NCBI GenBank assembly: GCA_030587365.1 | Contig: JAUQZE010000007.1 | Location: 1 to 64,000, forward strand | From: Candidatus Freyarchaeota archaeon | GTDB taxonomy: Archaea > Asgardarchaeota > Jordiarchaeia > Jordiarchaeales > Jordiarchaeaceae | Length of the DNA: 64,000 nucleotides | Reading direction: 5' to 3' | Shown here: piece after piece, positions 27,250 through 36,610 of the stretch | Position numbering within the stretch: position 1 is the first letter of the stretch | Layout of the letters: each line of letters opens with the position of its first letter | Notes under the pieces: model-generated | Databases searched by the model: none | What the model was told of the DNA's origin: nothing | Seen by the model: the letters and a program-made list of their open reading frames with translations, nothing else | Translations under genes and position numbers: made by a program

Positions 27250-27978
27250 TTATGTTTCACTTTCTTTTACAGCCTCTTTAAGCTTTGTTATAATGTCTTT
27301 TATTTTCACCTTTTTTGGTATCGCTACCGCCAGTAACCTATCGTCATCGATTTGCTGTGTAATTATCATACCCTCCTTACCGGCAACGATAGAGTAATCG
27401 CTATTATCATTAGAGATCATATTGCTACTTATTGAGAATATAGCGCTAATCATCCCTGAGAGAGTTATTCCCTCTTCTGCGGGGTGCACTATAAGAGGTA
27501 TCCCCTCTTTGGTAAGAATAGCGATTGCTTTGGCTTCGGGTATTGCATTTTTAACATTTATAAATAACCCTTTTTTAGGATATTCCGAGAGTTCTATTAT
27601 CTCAGCCATTTTTTGGGAAACATTCTGAATTTTGGTAATATAACTTTCAACACCTTTGCTTTCAGCCTTCTCTCTGTCGAGGAGTGCTGAAAGAACCATG
27701 CCGGAGGCAACAGGTAAAGTTATAATCAAATTGTTCTGGGTAAATGAAAGAATATAGTCAGTAGTCTGGTCAAGCAGTTTCTCAATCATCTGAGATGAAA
27801 TCGCAAGTAAAGTAGCACTGCCGGCAGCTAGCTTATTCTTATTAACTGATTCTTCTAGGATCACCGTCGATTCTGATCTCCCCTCTTTACTAGTCAAGAT
27901 TATACCTTTTATAACCTTATCTTTAACTATTTCTTCTAATAGATTAGATAACTCATTAACTGGTTCCATTGCAACCAC
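27250..27978 (-). CDS. Protein with two tandem roadblock/LC7-like modules
   Basis: 242 residues containing a repeated module. Module 1 has 'VIKGIILTSKEGRSE', 'SATLLAISSQMIEKL' and 'NNLIITLPVASGMVLSALL'. Module 2 has 'AIAILTKEGIPLIVH', 'SGMISAIFSISSNMIS' and 'GKEGMIITQQIDDDRLLAVAI'. Each has the strand-helix-strands-helix order of roadblock/LC7 domains, which regulate small GTPases (MglB/MglA is the model). The tandem form would mimic a roadblock dimer in one chain. Upstream partner of the ATP-grasp gene. Confidence 0.7.
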   Translation of the reverse strand: MVAMEPVNELSNLLEEIVKDKVIKGIILTSKEGRSESTVILEESVNKNKLAAGSATLLAISSQMIEKLLDQTTDYILSFTQNNLIITLPVASGMVLSALLDREKAESKGVESYITKIQNVSQKMAEIIELSEYPKKGLFINVKNAIPEAKAIAILTKEGIPLIVHPAEEGITLSGMISAIFSISSNMISNDNSDYSIVAGKEGMIITQQIDDDRLLAVAIPKKVKIKDIITKLKEAVKESET

Positions 27979-28220
27979 CTTTTCCTATCCGTGAAATTAA
28001 CAATATCCATATATTTCGAAAAGTGCAGTATTTACGATAGCTAATTTCGCTTTCCCTTTGCTTTTTTCATTTGATGTATGTATCATATTAAGGAATTTTA
28101 CTTTTAAAAATGTTAGGTATTTTAAAATCATGGGCAGCTATTTTTCATGATGAATACCCAAAAGGATTTTATTGTGAAAATTAAAAAAGCCATATAGTCG
28201 ATAATGTTCTTGGTGATTTT

Positions 28221-28961
28221 TTGAGAGTGACCTTTTTAGGAACTGCTGGAAGTATGATTACAAAAACTCGAACAAACTCAGCTATACTAATTGATGAGGA
28301 TCTGCTTATCGACTGTGGGGAGGGAACTACTCAAAAACTTCTTTCGATTTTGGGAGATTTATCGAAAATAGATAATATTTTGATTTCGCATGGACACGCA
28401 GATCATGTTAATGGTATAATTTCTCTCTTGTGGGCTATGTGGCTAGTTAATAGAAGAATTAAAGAACTCACAATAACAGGTCCGGAATACATTGAAAACC
28501 AAGTAACATCTTTATTGAGATTAGGATACACTCCACTTGATAGGTTAACCTTTAAGATAAATTATAAGGTTATTCCCAATTTTTTGGAGAATATTCGCAT
28601 TAAAACTACGGTTCATAATCCTGTGAATTACGCATATCGTATAGAAAGAATGGGAAAAAGCATCTGTTACACAGGGGATACCGGGCCTTTTAGAGATTTG
28701 GCAGAGTTAGCTGTAGATTGTGATCTACTTATCCATGAGGCGGCATTTCCTGATGAACTTTCAGATCTGGCTCATACGCTGAATCATAGTACACCTAGTG
28801 ATGCAGGGCTATTAGCTTCCAGGGCTAATGCTAAAATTTTGGCCCTAGTTCACTGGCCGGGTATTTTCGAAGGTAATGAATCCATTCTCATCGATCAAGC
28901 TACAAAAACTTTCAAAGGACAAATTATTCTGGCAAAGGATTTAGACGTTTTAGAATTATAA
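28221..28961 (+). CDS. RNase Z-like metallo-beta-lactamase
   Basis: 246 residues with a TTG start behind GGTGA. The metal motif is 'ILISHGHADHVNGI' (HxHxDH). Further ligands are the His of 'TTVHNP', the Asp of 'ICYTGDTGPF' and the His of 'LALVHWPG'. The order fits the RNase Z/ElaC and arylsulfatase-like branch of the family, but no typical RNase Z exosite arm is visible. It is either a tRNA 3'-end nuclease or a small-molecule hydrolase; the latter is suggested by its shortness. Confidence 0.8.
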   Translation: MRVTFLGTAGSMITKTRTNSAILIDEDLLIDCGEGTTQKLLSILGDLSKIDNILISHGHADHVNGIISLLWAMWLVNRRIKELTITGPEYIENQVTSLLRLGYTPLDRLTFKINYKVIPNFLENIRIKTTVHNPVNYAYRIERMGKSICYTGDTGPFRDLAELAVDCDLLIHEAAFPDELSDLAHTLNHSTPSDAGLLASRANAKILALVHWPGIFEGNESILIDQATKTFKGQIILAKDLDVLEL

Positions 28962-29170
28962 TTAAATTTCTTAGGGTTATTTAAGGGATGCTAATAAAGG
29001 TTTAATTAAAAATAGTTAAAATTATAAAACTTCGCAAAATATTTAAGGTATTTTTGCGATAAATAAATTAGATATTGTGTAATTTTGTTGTAATGCTACA
29101 CATATTTTAAGAAAAAACATAGTTTTATGATGAGTTTGTTGCTTAATAAATTATAAGTGAGGTGGCGATT

Positions 29171-29620
29171 TTGACGGTCAAGGATATTGATAGAAAAATC
29201 TTGAAACTTCTTCAGGAAGATTCTCGGAGACCTTTCAGGAAGATTGCCACAGACCTAAAAATTTCTGAGCCTACACTATATAACCGAGTCAAAAAACTTC
29301 AGGAAGAAATGGTTATCGAAAGTTTTACAACCATCATAAATCCTGATGCTGTTGGTTTCCCATACTTGGCTTTTATAATGTTAACTGTAGAACCATCAAA
29401 GGAAGAAGATATCATTAATAAATTATCAGCTTTTCCAGAAATTCTGGAATTACACCTCATATTCGGCGAAAAAAATATTCTTATGAAAATTCGATGTCAG
29501 GATATTAACTCAGTAAGGAATTTTATAACAAATAAACTAAGAGCAATAAATGGAATATTGAAAACAGAAAGTTATCTAGCAATAAAAACAAAAAAAGAAA
29601 CCCACATAATACCCATTTAG
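29171..29620 (+). CDS. Lrp/AsnC-family transcriptional regulator
   Basis: About 149 residues. The N-terminal helix-turn-helix is 'DSRRPFRKIATDLKISEPTLYNRVKKLQEE'. The C-terminal RAM-like domain ('LAFIMLTVEPSKEEDIINKL', 'EILELHLIFGEKNILMKI') usually binds amino acids and drives oligomerisation. GAGGTGG (29159-29165) is well spaced for the TTG at 29171; a GTG at 29162 overlaps it and is less likely. Single gene; targets unknown. Confidence 0.9.
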   Translation: MTVKDIDRKILKLLQEDSRRPFRKIATDLKISEPTLYNRVKKLQEEMVIESFTTIINPDAVGFPYLAFIMLTVEPSKEEDIINKLSAFPEILELHLIFGEKNILMKIRCQDINSVRNFITNKLRAINGILKTESYLAIKTKKETHIIPI

Positions 29621-29896
29621 TATCTCTTCTCATTACTTCTGTATTTTTATTCTCCAAATAAAAATTGTTAAAGAGTTATTTTTTATGAAAAGGTTCTTAA
29701 TCCTTATTGCTTCTTATAGATTATTTACTCTTAATTAAATAATGTCTTTGAAAAGCGTCTTTTCTTAAAATTTTCAATAATTTGGAACTTTTTCCAAAAA
29801 CTTATTTCTAACAAATAGAAAATCTACTCTAAAAGCTAATAAAAAGCAGAAAATTAAAAATAAACTCTTGTAAATTAGATTGGTGGAGTTGATTTT

Positions 29897-30856
29897 GTGA
29901 TTCCTGATGAGGTTATTCAGATTGCGAGAGACATAAAGGATATGCGAATAAGAGGAGCAGGAGAAATTGCTAGAGCAGCTGTAAAAACTCTTGGAATAAC
30001 TGTTCTGAATTCTAAAGCGAATAACGTTCAAGAACTCTTGGAAGAGCTGAGATATACAGCTCGGATGGTTATTAACACTCGTCCAACCGCAGTTTCTCTT
30101 CCTAATGGTATTCGATATGTTGCTAAAAAAGTAAATGATGAACTAAAGAGAAACCCTACATTAGAAGAATTAAAAGAGACCGTGGAAAAGGCAGCTGAAG
30201 AATTCATGGTAAACTCGCAAAAAGCGGTGGAGCGTATTGGAGAAATAGGATCAAAAAGAATAAAGAAAGGAGATGTATTATTAACACATTGCAATAGCTC
30301 GGCGGCTTTATCAGTTATTTTGAATGCCGCCAACCAAAATAAGGATATTAAGGTTTTTGCAACAGAGACAAGGCCCAAATTTCAAGGTCATATTACCTGC
30401 AAAATTTTAAGAGATGCTGGAATAGATGTAACTCTCATAATTGATGACGCGGTCCGACTCTACATGAATAAGATAGATACCGCAATTGTAGGTGCTGACG
30501 CTATTTCTTCAAACGGTGCCTTGGTAAATAAGATTGGTACGTCCACCGTTGCCTTAGTGGCTAAGGAGTCTAGAACACTGTTTTTTGTAGCCGCCGAAAC
30601 TTACAAATTTAGTTCTGAAACAATGATAGGTGAGCTGATTGAGATAGAAGAGAGAGATACAGAAGAAGTGATTGACAGAGAAGAGTTGGAAAAAATTGGA
30701 AATCCCAAAGTTTTAAACCCCGCCTTCGACGTTACCCCGCCACAATACATAGACCTCATTATTACCGAGAGAGGAATAATTCCACCTCAGGCAGCTTTTA
30801 CTATACTTCAGGAGGAATTCGGCTGGCTAGGCGGAGAAAAAGAATATCTTTTTTAG
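29897..30856 (+). CDS. Ribose-1,5-bisphosphate isomerase
   Basis: 319 residues with a GTG start. It belongs to the eIF2B-alpha/R15P isomerase family: 'MRIRGAGEIARAAVKTLG', 'TRPTAVSLPNGIRYV', 'LLTHCNSSAALSVI', 'FATETRPKFQGHITCKIL', 'AIVGADAISSNGALVNKIGTS' and 'DVTPPQYIDLIITERGIIPP'. The conserved Cys (HCNS) and Asp (GADA) are present. In archaea it makes ribulose 1,5-bisphosphate in the AMP pathway that feeds type III RuBisCO. Neither AMP phosphorylase nor RuBisCO is in this window. Confidence 0.92.
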   Translation: MIPDEVIQIARDIKDMRIRGAGEIARAAVKTLGITVLNSKANNVQELLEELRYTARMVINTRPTAVSLPNGIRYVAKKVNDELKRNPTLEELKETVEKAAEEFMVNSQKAVERIGEIGSKRIKKGDVLLTHCNSSAALSVILNAANQNKDIKVFATETRPKFQGHITCKILRDAGIDVTLIIDDAVRLYMNKIDTAIVGADAISSNGALVNKIGTSTVALVAKESRTLFFVAAETYKFSSETMIGELIEIEERDTEEVIDREELEKIGNPKVLNPAFDVTPPQYIDLIITERGIIPPQAAFTILQEEFGWLGGEKEYLF

Positions 30857-31064
30857 AAAGCATATTCCAAGTCATAAATTCTGTTGCTCTTTGAGGCTTG
30901 TTAAAGCATTTAAACTACAGAAAGCAAAAATTTTTAAATGGCTATTAAGATTAGTCTATGAATCCCTCACTCAGCAATTTTGGTTTAAAAAAATGGTTTA
31001 CCTATTTATAATTGGTCTTTAAAGCTGTTAACCAAAAACTACAAATTAAAAAGAAGGCGTCGCA

Positions 31065-31847
31065 ATGACAAAAACGAAAGTTTGGGATTACTTGATGAAT
31101 ATCATTAATAATGATTTGGCAGTACACCTAACACTGATAGACCCTGATCCGATAAAGCAAACAGCTCAGGATGCGGGTATTATTGCTAAGTACGCTGCTG
31201 AAGCTGGAACGGATGCATTTATGGTAGGAGGGTCAACCGCTTACGGATTTTTGGATGACACAGTTAAAGAAATAAAGGAGAAAACAGAGCTACCTGTAAT
31301 ACTTTTTCCAGGAACTGTTGGTGGGCTTTCTAAATATGCAGATGCAGTTTTTTTTATGAGCGTTTTAAACTCAAGAAACCCATACTATATTGTTCGAGCC
31401 CAATTAATTGGGGCTCGGGCTGTTAAAGAGTTTGAACTTGAACCGATAGGTATGGCGTATTTAGTTTTAGAGCCTGGCGGCACTGCTGGCTATATGAGTG
31501 AAGCTCAACTCATCCCCCGCAATAAACCTCAGATAGCCGCTGCGTACGCTTTGGCCGCCAAGTACATTGGTTTTAAATTGGTTTACCTAGAGGCAGGATC
31601 TGGGGCAGAACATGAAGCACCATTAGAAATGATTTCAACAGTTGCCTCCCTCATTGATATTCCTCTTATAGTCGGAGGTGGTATTGAAAACCCTGAGCAA
31701 GCAATCGCTGTTGTACGTGCGGGTGCTGATATGGTGGTTCAAGGAACATTCGTGGAAAAAACTGTTTTAAAGGATAAAGGAGCAAAACTAGCAAAAGTAA
31801 TCTCTGCGATGAAGAAAGAAACAAAGGCTAAGAAGTTAAACAAGTAG
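31065..31847 (+). CDS. Geranylgeranylglyceryl phosphate synthase
   Basis: 260 residues. It joins sn-glycerol-1-phosphate to geranylgeranyl diphosphate, the first committed step of archaeal ether lipids. The (beta/alpha)8 signature motifs are 'LTLIDPDPIKQ', 'AFMVGGSTAYG', 'ILFPGTVGGLSKYADAVFFMSVLNS', 'KLVYLEAGSGAEHEAP' and 'PLIVGGGIENPEQA'. It ends with a basic Lys-rich tail. Start ATG 31065. A strong marker that the DNA is archaeal. Confidence 0.95.
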   Translation: MTKTKVWDYLMNIINNDLAVHLTLIDPDPIKQTAQDAGIIAKYAAEAGTDAFMVGGSTAYGFLDDTVKEIKEKTELPVILFPGTVGGLSKYADAVFFMSVLNSRNPYYIVRAQLIGARAVKEFELEPIGMAYLVLEPGGTAGYMSEAQLIPRNKPQIAAAYALAAKYIGFKLVYLEAGSGAEHEAPLEMISTVASLIDIPLIVGGGIENPEQAIAVVRAGADMVVQGTFVEKTVLKDKGAKLAKVISAMKKETKAKKLNK

Positions 31848-31911
31848 CAAAAAAGAAAATAGGGGGCACAGAATCAAGTCCTTCCGGCTTCGTGGTAGAG
31901 ATAATTAATTT

Positions 31912-32694
31912 TTAGCTTATATATTCGGGCCTTTTCTCCTCTTTATAAGTTATTCCCTTTTCTGTTATCTTCCCAGCGGTCTCCCATTGAAGTTTTGTTT
32001 CGTGTTCTAGTGTGGATAAATCGATGTTTAAACCGGGCTTAGATCTTAAAACTTTCACAAGAGCATATGATGCCGTAGCATCATAGTTAAGCATTTTACA
32101 AGACTCTGAGAGTAGAATCACACCGTCGATATCATATAAGCTTTTACAAATAACGGGAATTATACCATTCATTCCAACAACAGTCCCTTCCTTAAGAATA
32201 TTAACGTTCTCCAGTTGGCTAAATGATTCTACTAATTCTTTTGAAGTTGCTGTGACAAAGACTTGGGGGTTTCTTTTTGGGGAAGTCAAGGGCTTGGCTG
32301 CTAGAGAGATAACTATTGTTACACCTAAATCCTTCAGAATGTTTGCTATATATTTTGATAGGACATTCATACCGATGTTTGAGGTTGGTTGAGTATCAGA
32401 TGTTAGCAGTATTACATCTCTTTTTAGTGATCTGTCTCTATAATAAAGTAGTTCGATTTTTGAGGAGTCGAGACATCCGTCGGGGTTTACTTTTACGTGG
32501 GAGGGGAAATCTGAGAAATAAATTTCCATTATCCTTTTTGCTTCGAATTGTTTTGCTATAAAGTCTAAGGCGCCTTTTCCAGCATTAGCTATACCGGGCA
32601 TTCCTTGAATACATAAAGTTTTGATTAGTTTGTTTGGATCAATTTGCTGTATTTTTTTTGTGGTTATATTAAATTTGTCTTCCTGTATTGTCAA
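31912..32694 (-). CDS. PAC2-family (proteasome assembly chaperone-like) protein
   Basis: 260 residues with the PAC2/COG2047 pattern: 'KTLCIQGMPGIANAGKGALD', 'KRIMEIYFSDFPSHVKVNPDG', 'DVILLTSDTQPTSNIGM', 'VVGMNGIIPVICKSL', 'VILLSESC'. Archaeal homologs of eukaryotic proteasome assembly chaperone 2 include PbaA, so a role in proteasome-like complex assembly is possible. Convergent with GGGP synthase, divergent from tmk. Confidence 0.85.
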   Translation of the reverse strand: MTIQEDKFNITTKKIQQIDPNKLIKTLCIQGMPGIANAGKGALDFIAKQFEAKRIMEIYFSDFPSHVKVNPDGCLDSSKIELLYYRDRSLKRDVILLTSDTQPTSNIGMNVLSKYIANILKDLGVTIVISLAAKPLTSPKRNPQVFVTATSKELVESFSQLENVNILKEGTVVGMNGIIPVICKSLYDIDGVILLSESCKMLNYDATASYALVKVLRSKPGLNIDLSTLEHETKLQWETAGKITEKGITYKEEKRPEYIS

Positions 32695-32798
32695 TTTAAA
32701 TCATCTACTTTTTTGGACTGGGATTTTCCTCATAATAAAATTAATTTGTATGATATGTTTTAGAAACTTTAATGTTTTCTGTATTCGGAGATGAAACC

Positions 32799-33398
32799 AT
32801 GAGAAAAGGAAATTTCATAGTTTTAGAGGGAATTGATTTTTCTGGTAAAACCACCCATTCCAACAAGTTGGTGAATTGGATAAAAAGTAAAAATTATAGG
32901 GTTGTTGCAACAGAGGAACCAACAGAAGGCTCTATTGGTAAGATTATCCGGAACTACCTACATTTTGGTGGGGGCTCTCCGGCGGTTCATTCACTTCTTT
33001 TTGCTGCAGACAGAGTGGAACACATAGAAAAAGTGATAAAACCCCTCATTAATGAGGGGGTAATTGTTATTTCGGATCGTTATGTTGAATCATCAATAGC
33101 ATATCAAGCGGCTGAGGGACTGGAGGTTGAATGGATTGAAACTATTAACCGGTTTGCAATTGAACCGGATTTAACAATTTTACTAGACATTGATCCAGAA
33201 GTAGCTTTGGCCAGAAAAAAGGAAGTCAGGGATAGGTTTGAAAATGTTGACTTTCTAAAAGAAGTGCGTCGAATTTATTTAGAAAGAGCACGAGCGAAAG
33301 AGTATCCCGTTATAGAAACAAATAGGCCTCTGGAAATTGTTCACAAAGATATTGTAAGATGCGTAGAACCCTTCCTTCTTAAAGCGCAGAATTTATAG
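32799..33398 (+). CDS. tmk: Thymidylate kinase
   Basis: 199 residues from the ATG at 32799, which has GGAG 8 nt upstream; a further upstream ATG at 32772 would add nine residues before the strand that precedes the P-loop. The P-loop is 'LEGIDFSGKTTHSNKL', then 'ATEEPTEGSIGKIIRNYL', the DR-Y motif 'VISDRYVESSIAYQAAEG' and the lid segment 'ARKKEVRDRFENVDF'. It phosphorylates dTMP to dTDP. Followed by a C/D-box sRNA on the same strand. Confidence 0.92.
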   Translation: MRKGNFIVLEGIDFSGKTTHSNKLVNWIKSKNYRVVATEEPTEGSIGKIIRNYLHFGGGSPAVHSLLFAADRVEHIEKVIKPLINEGVIVISDRYVESSIAYQAAEGLEVEWIETINRFAIEPDLTILLDIDPEVALARKKEVRDRFENVDFLKEVRRIYLERARAKEYPVIETNRPLEIVHKDIVRCVEPFLLKAQNL

Positions 33399-33421
33399 AT
33401 TCAAAAACAAGAGAGTATAAT

Positions 33422-33482
33422 AGGCGATGAAGATGAGTCCATCTGACTTGCGGATGAAGAACGATTCGGGCGGTCTGAGCCT
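33422..33482 (+). ncRNA. C/D-box sRNA guiding rRNA 2'-O-methylation
   Basis: About 61 nt. Box C is GCGATGA (33424-33430), D' is CTGA (33443-33446), C' is CGGATGA (33451-33457) and D is CTGA (33475-33478). The termini AGGC (33422-33425) and GCCT (33479-33482) pair to form a closing stem. The D guide ends CGGGCGGT next to box D, complementary to the universal 16S rRNA segment ACCGCCCG. By the N+5 rule it points to C1402 (E. coli numbering) in the decoding centre. The D' guide is AGATGAGTCCAT, with unknown target. C and C' each deviate slightly from consensus. It lies between tmk and a roadblock gene. Confidence 0.8.
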
Positions 33483-33578
33483 TTAATTCTCTATGCAACT
33501 TTTAACTGGAAAACGGTTATTCCAAAAGAAAACTTCTAGATAAAATGAGTCCCGATTTAGTTTAATGATGAGGATTAC

Positions 33579-33959
33579 TTATTCTTCGGATAGTAATTCT
33601 CCTATTTTAGTTGAAATTTTTTTAAGAACCATGAGAATTAATCCCAAGTTAGCGTCAGTTTTGGCAAGAACCGTAATAATAGCGCTCGTGCCCGCCCCCT
33701 TAATAATTATATATCCTTCATCTCCCTGCAGTAATATTTGTTGCAGGTTCCCACGAACCAGTTCGTGCGCAGCACGCTCACCAACACTAAGCATAGCAGC
33801 GGTCATAGCCGCAACCACACTCTCATCAACCTCCGCCGGCATCGCAGACGCAATCGGCAATCCTTGCACGCTTACTACAGCACTGGCTTCAATTCCAGGC
33901 GTATTTGCCTCCATGTCTCTGATTAAACTCATTATTTCATCAATTTTCGACAATCTCAA
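33579..33959 (-). CDS. Roadblock/LC7-domain protein
   Basis: 126 residues forming one complete roadblock domain: 'IDEIMSLIRDMEANTPGIEASAVVSVQGLPIASAM', a helix 'AAMTAAMLSVGERAAHELV', 'QILLQGDEGYIIIKGAG' and 'LAKTDANLGLILMVLKKISTKIGELL'. It is close to archaeal and bacterial MglB-like regulators that bind a small Ras-like GTPase. No GTPase gene is present here. It is the third protein of this longin/roadblock group in the window. Confidence 0.9.
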   Translation of the reverse strand: MRLSKIDEIMSLIRDMEANTPGIEASAVVSVQGLPIASAMPAEVDESVVAAMTAAMLSVGERAAHELVRGNLQQILLQGDEGYIIIKGAGTSAIITVLAKTDANLGLILMVLKKISTKIGELLSEE

Positions 33960-34230
33960 TCACTACAGATTTAATTGTTCGGTGATATTTTTGACCTCAA
34001 ATTAGCTATAAATTTAACCTATATTACTTCTTTTACGCTTCCCAAAATTTATTTAGGCTTGAACATCTATTTGGGACTGAGCAAGTAATTATTCAATTAA
34101 TATTCTAATGAATTTTTTGCTCATTAACTTTGTGTTTCGATACACATTCTAACCCGTAGGAAATAAATTAGGGGAATAGTTTAATAATTTCTGCTCTAAA
34201 TTTATAGACCTAATAGTAGGAGGAACCCTC

Positions 34231-35184
34231 TTGAGCGATGAAAAAATAAAAGAATCAGTGTCAAAAAAACAAGAACCGGAACCAGAAGAAGAGAAAGACA
34301 AGTTTGAAAAGTATAGAAAAGCGGGAAAAGCTGTGAAAGATGTGAGAGAAAATGCAAGAAAAATGGTACAACCCGGAACTCCAATTATAGATATCTGTGA
34401 AAGGATTGAGAGTGAACTGCTCAATAAAGAGGTAGGCATATCATTTCCTTGTAATGTTTCCATCAATAATATTGCTGCGCATTATACATCTCCATCGGAT
34501 GATAAGACGCTTATAAACGATAATGATATGGTAAAGATTGATTTCGGAACACATGTTGACGGGTATATTGCCGACACAGCCTTTACGGTAAGTTTTAAGC
34601 CAGAGCATGAAAAACTAATTGAAGCCTCTGAAAAGGCTCTCGAAGCGGCTATAGAAATGATTAAACCAGGAGCGGAAACAAGGTTAATAGGAGAAAAAAT
34701 TGAAGAAACGATTAAAGGATACGGCTTTAGACCGATAAAGGATCTTTCAGGTCATTTGCTTGACCAGTATATTATTCATAGCTCAAAGATAATCCCAAAC
34801 ATTTCGATCCCTCATGGTACCAAAATAGAGGAAGGAGAGGTATACGCTCTTGAAACTTTCGCTACCACGGGTTCTGGAAGCGTAACTGAGGCGCCTTATG
34901 CTTACATCTACAGTTTGTTGCCACTTAGAATACCTTTAAGATTTAAAGGTTCACGTCAGGTTTTAGGTTTGGTTCAAAAAGAATTCAAGACGCTACCATT
35001 CGCAGAAAGGTGGTTAGCAAAAAAAGTTTCTAAGGCAGGACTCAAGCTTGCCATTAAGGAGCTTACAGAGAAGGGATTATTCCGTGCCTACAATGTATTG
35101 TCTGACAGGAAAGGAAGCCTTGTATCTCAAGCGGAACACACTCTAATTGTTCTTGACAGCGGATGTGAAGTAATCACACGATAA
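34231..35184 (+). CDS. map: Methionine aminopeptidase, type II
   Basis: 317 residues with a TTG start 6-7 nt behind AGGAGG. A charged, probably disordered N-terminus (residues 1-25, Lys/Glu-rich) precedes the pita-bread fold. The metal ligands are Asp in 'VKIDFGTHVDGYIADTAFTV' (two Asp), His in 'LSGHLLDQYIIH', Glu in 'ALETFATTGSG' and Glu in 'SQAEHTLIVLD'. The insert between the third and last ligand is the type II subdomain found in archaeal and eukaryotic enzymes. It removes initiator Met from new proteins. Confidence 0.93.
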   Translation: MSDEKIKESVSKKQEPEPEEEKDKFEKYRKAGKAVKDVRENARKMVQPGTPIIDICERIESELLNKEVGISFPCNVSINNIAAHYTSPSDDKTLINDNDMVKIDFGTHVDGYIADTAFTVSFKPEHEKLIEASEKALEAAIEMIKPGAETRLIGEKIEETIKGYGFRPIKDLSGHLLDQYIIHSSKIIPNISIPHGTKIEEGEVYALETFATTGSGSVTEAPYAYIYSLLPLRIPLRFKGSRQVLGLVQKEFKTLPFAERWLAKKVSKAGLKLAIKELTEKGLFRAYNVLSDRKGSLVSQAEHTLIVLDSGCEVITR

Positions 35185-35273
35185 TTGAAAAGGGCAGTCT
35201 CAAAAAGTTATACCTTGATTATGAATTGAAGTTAGCCATCCAAATTTAAAAAAAGTAGCTGAGGAAATTATTA

Positions 35274-36602
35274 TTGACGAGTATTGAATTGTCTTTTCTT
35301 GGTGGAGCAAGAGAAGTCGGCCGGTCATGCATCTCTATCAAAAAAAATGACCGGTGTATTTTGCTCGACGCAGGAATTAATTTGGGCAGGATGGGAGGAG
35401 AAGAGTATCCCTTAGAACCATCTGATCCTCCCAGCGCTGTTTTTGTTACTCATGCACACCTAGACCACTCAGGATATCTTCCAGCGATAATCTCGAAGTA
35501 TGATTGTACAGAAGTTTCTACACTTCCAACTCAGGATTTGGGTGAACTTTTACACATAGATTTTTTAAAATTACGGAAAGAGTTGAATGCAGAAGCGCCA
35601 TACACCTCCGAGGATGTTATGGCTGTGCGAAGCCACGCGTGTGACGTAAACTATAGCGTAGAAATAGATGTCGGAAGAGGAATTAAGGCCATGCTCCTTC
35701 CCTCGGGTCACATATTGGGTGCGGCGATGGTTCGTTTGAAGGTGAATAATAAGGTTATTCTATATACCGGGGATTTATCTACAAGAAATACTCGAACCCA
35801 AAGCATGGCGGAGCCCTCGGTAGGTAAGGTTAACACATTAGTAATTGAATCAACTTACGCGGCCCATAATGATCGTCATCCTAGTTTTCAGAGAGTTGAA
35901 AGGGCTTTCATAGATTCAATCAACAAGGCCCTTGATCGTGGTGGCAGAATCCTGGTATCGGTGTTTGCAGTGGGAAGGGCTCAAGAAGTAATGTTATCAC
36001 TAGAAGCCTACACTCGGAGTGGTGTATTAGCTCAAGTTCCAATATATATTGATGGAATGATTAAGAAAGTAAATGAGATTTACCGATTGTATTGGTCGTA
36101 TCTCCGACCCACGATTAGAAGACAGATAAGATATACGAGGCAAAGTCCTCTGGAATCCGATATTTTTGTTGAGGTATACCAAAGGAAAGTGGTTAATCTG
36201 GATGAACCGTGTATTATTATCAGTACTTCGGGAATGCTTGAAGGAGGACCGGTGATTGGGTACCTAAAGCAGATAGCGGGCGACCCAAAAAATCTCATTT
36301 GTCTTACTGGCTACCAAGTTCCCGGCACAAGAGGACGAAAGCTTCAAGACGGAGCTAGAGAAATCAAGCTCCCTCCAGACGGTGAACTAATTGAGGTAAA
36401 TTCAGAGGTTAAGAGTTTTGAATTTAGTGCACACGCCGACCAGTCTGGACTTTTTAGATTCATATCACGTACTAAGGGCCTAGAAAAAATTTACTGTGTT
36501 CACGGGGAAGAATGGAAAACCATAGAGTACGCTGAGCGAATTGAAAAATTAAAAAAGGTGGATGCCTATTCCCCACTAAATGGAGAAACTTGTCTGATTT
36601 AA
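35274..36602 (+). CDS. Beta-CASP RNase (aCPSF-type, without KH domains)
   Basis: 442 residues, TTG start. A metallo-beta-lactamase domain with 'VFVTHAHLDHSGYLP' (HxHxDH), 'LLPSGHILGAAMV' and 'ILYTGDLS' is fused to a beta-CASP domain ('ILVSVFAVGRAQEVM', 'IISTSGMLEGGPV', 'SFEFSAHADQSGLFRF', 'IYCVHGE'). There are no N-terminal KH domains, so it is the shorter aCPSF2-like type, not aCPSF1. It acts as an endo/exonuclease in archaeal RNA processing. It ends 9 bp before the convergent glyS. Confidence 0.92.
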   Translation: MTSIELSFLGGAREVGRSCISIKKNDRCILLDAGINLGRMGGEEYPLEPSDPPSAVFVTHAHLDHSGYLPAIISKYDCTEVSTLPTQDLGELLHIDFLKLRKELNAEAPYTSEDVMAVRSHACDVNYSVEIDVGRGIKAMLLPSGHILGAAMVRLKVNNKVILYTGDLSTRNTRTQSMAEPSVGKVNTLVIESTYAAHNDRHPSFQRVERAFIDSINKALDRGGRILVSVFAVGRAQEVMLSLEAYTRSGVLAQVPIYIDGMIKKVNEIYRLYWSYLRPTIRRQIRYTRQSPLESDIFVEVYQRKVVNLDEPCIIISTSGMLEGGPVIGYLKQIAGDPKNLICLTGYQVPGTRGRKLQDGAREIKLPPDGELIEVNSEVKSFEFSAHADQSGLFRFISRTKGLEKIYCVHGEEWKTIEYAERIEKLKKVDAYSPLNGETCLI

Positions 36603-36610
36603 TGGAAAAT

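Noticed and set aside
31861..31905. Small GC-rich patch in the convergent gap after GGGP synthase
   Set aside because: Looked for tRNA and C/D features and found none; too short to call.
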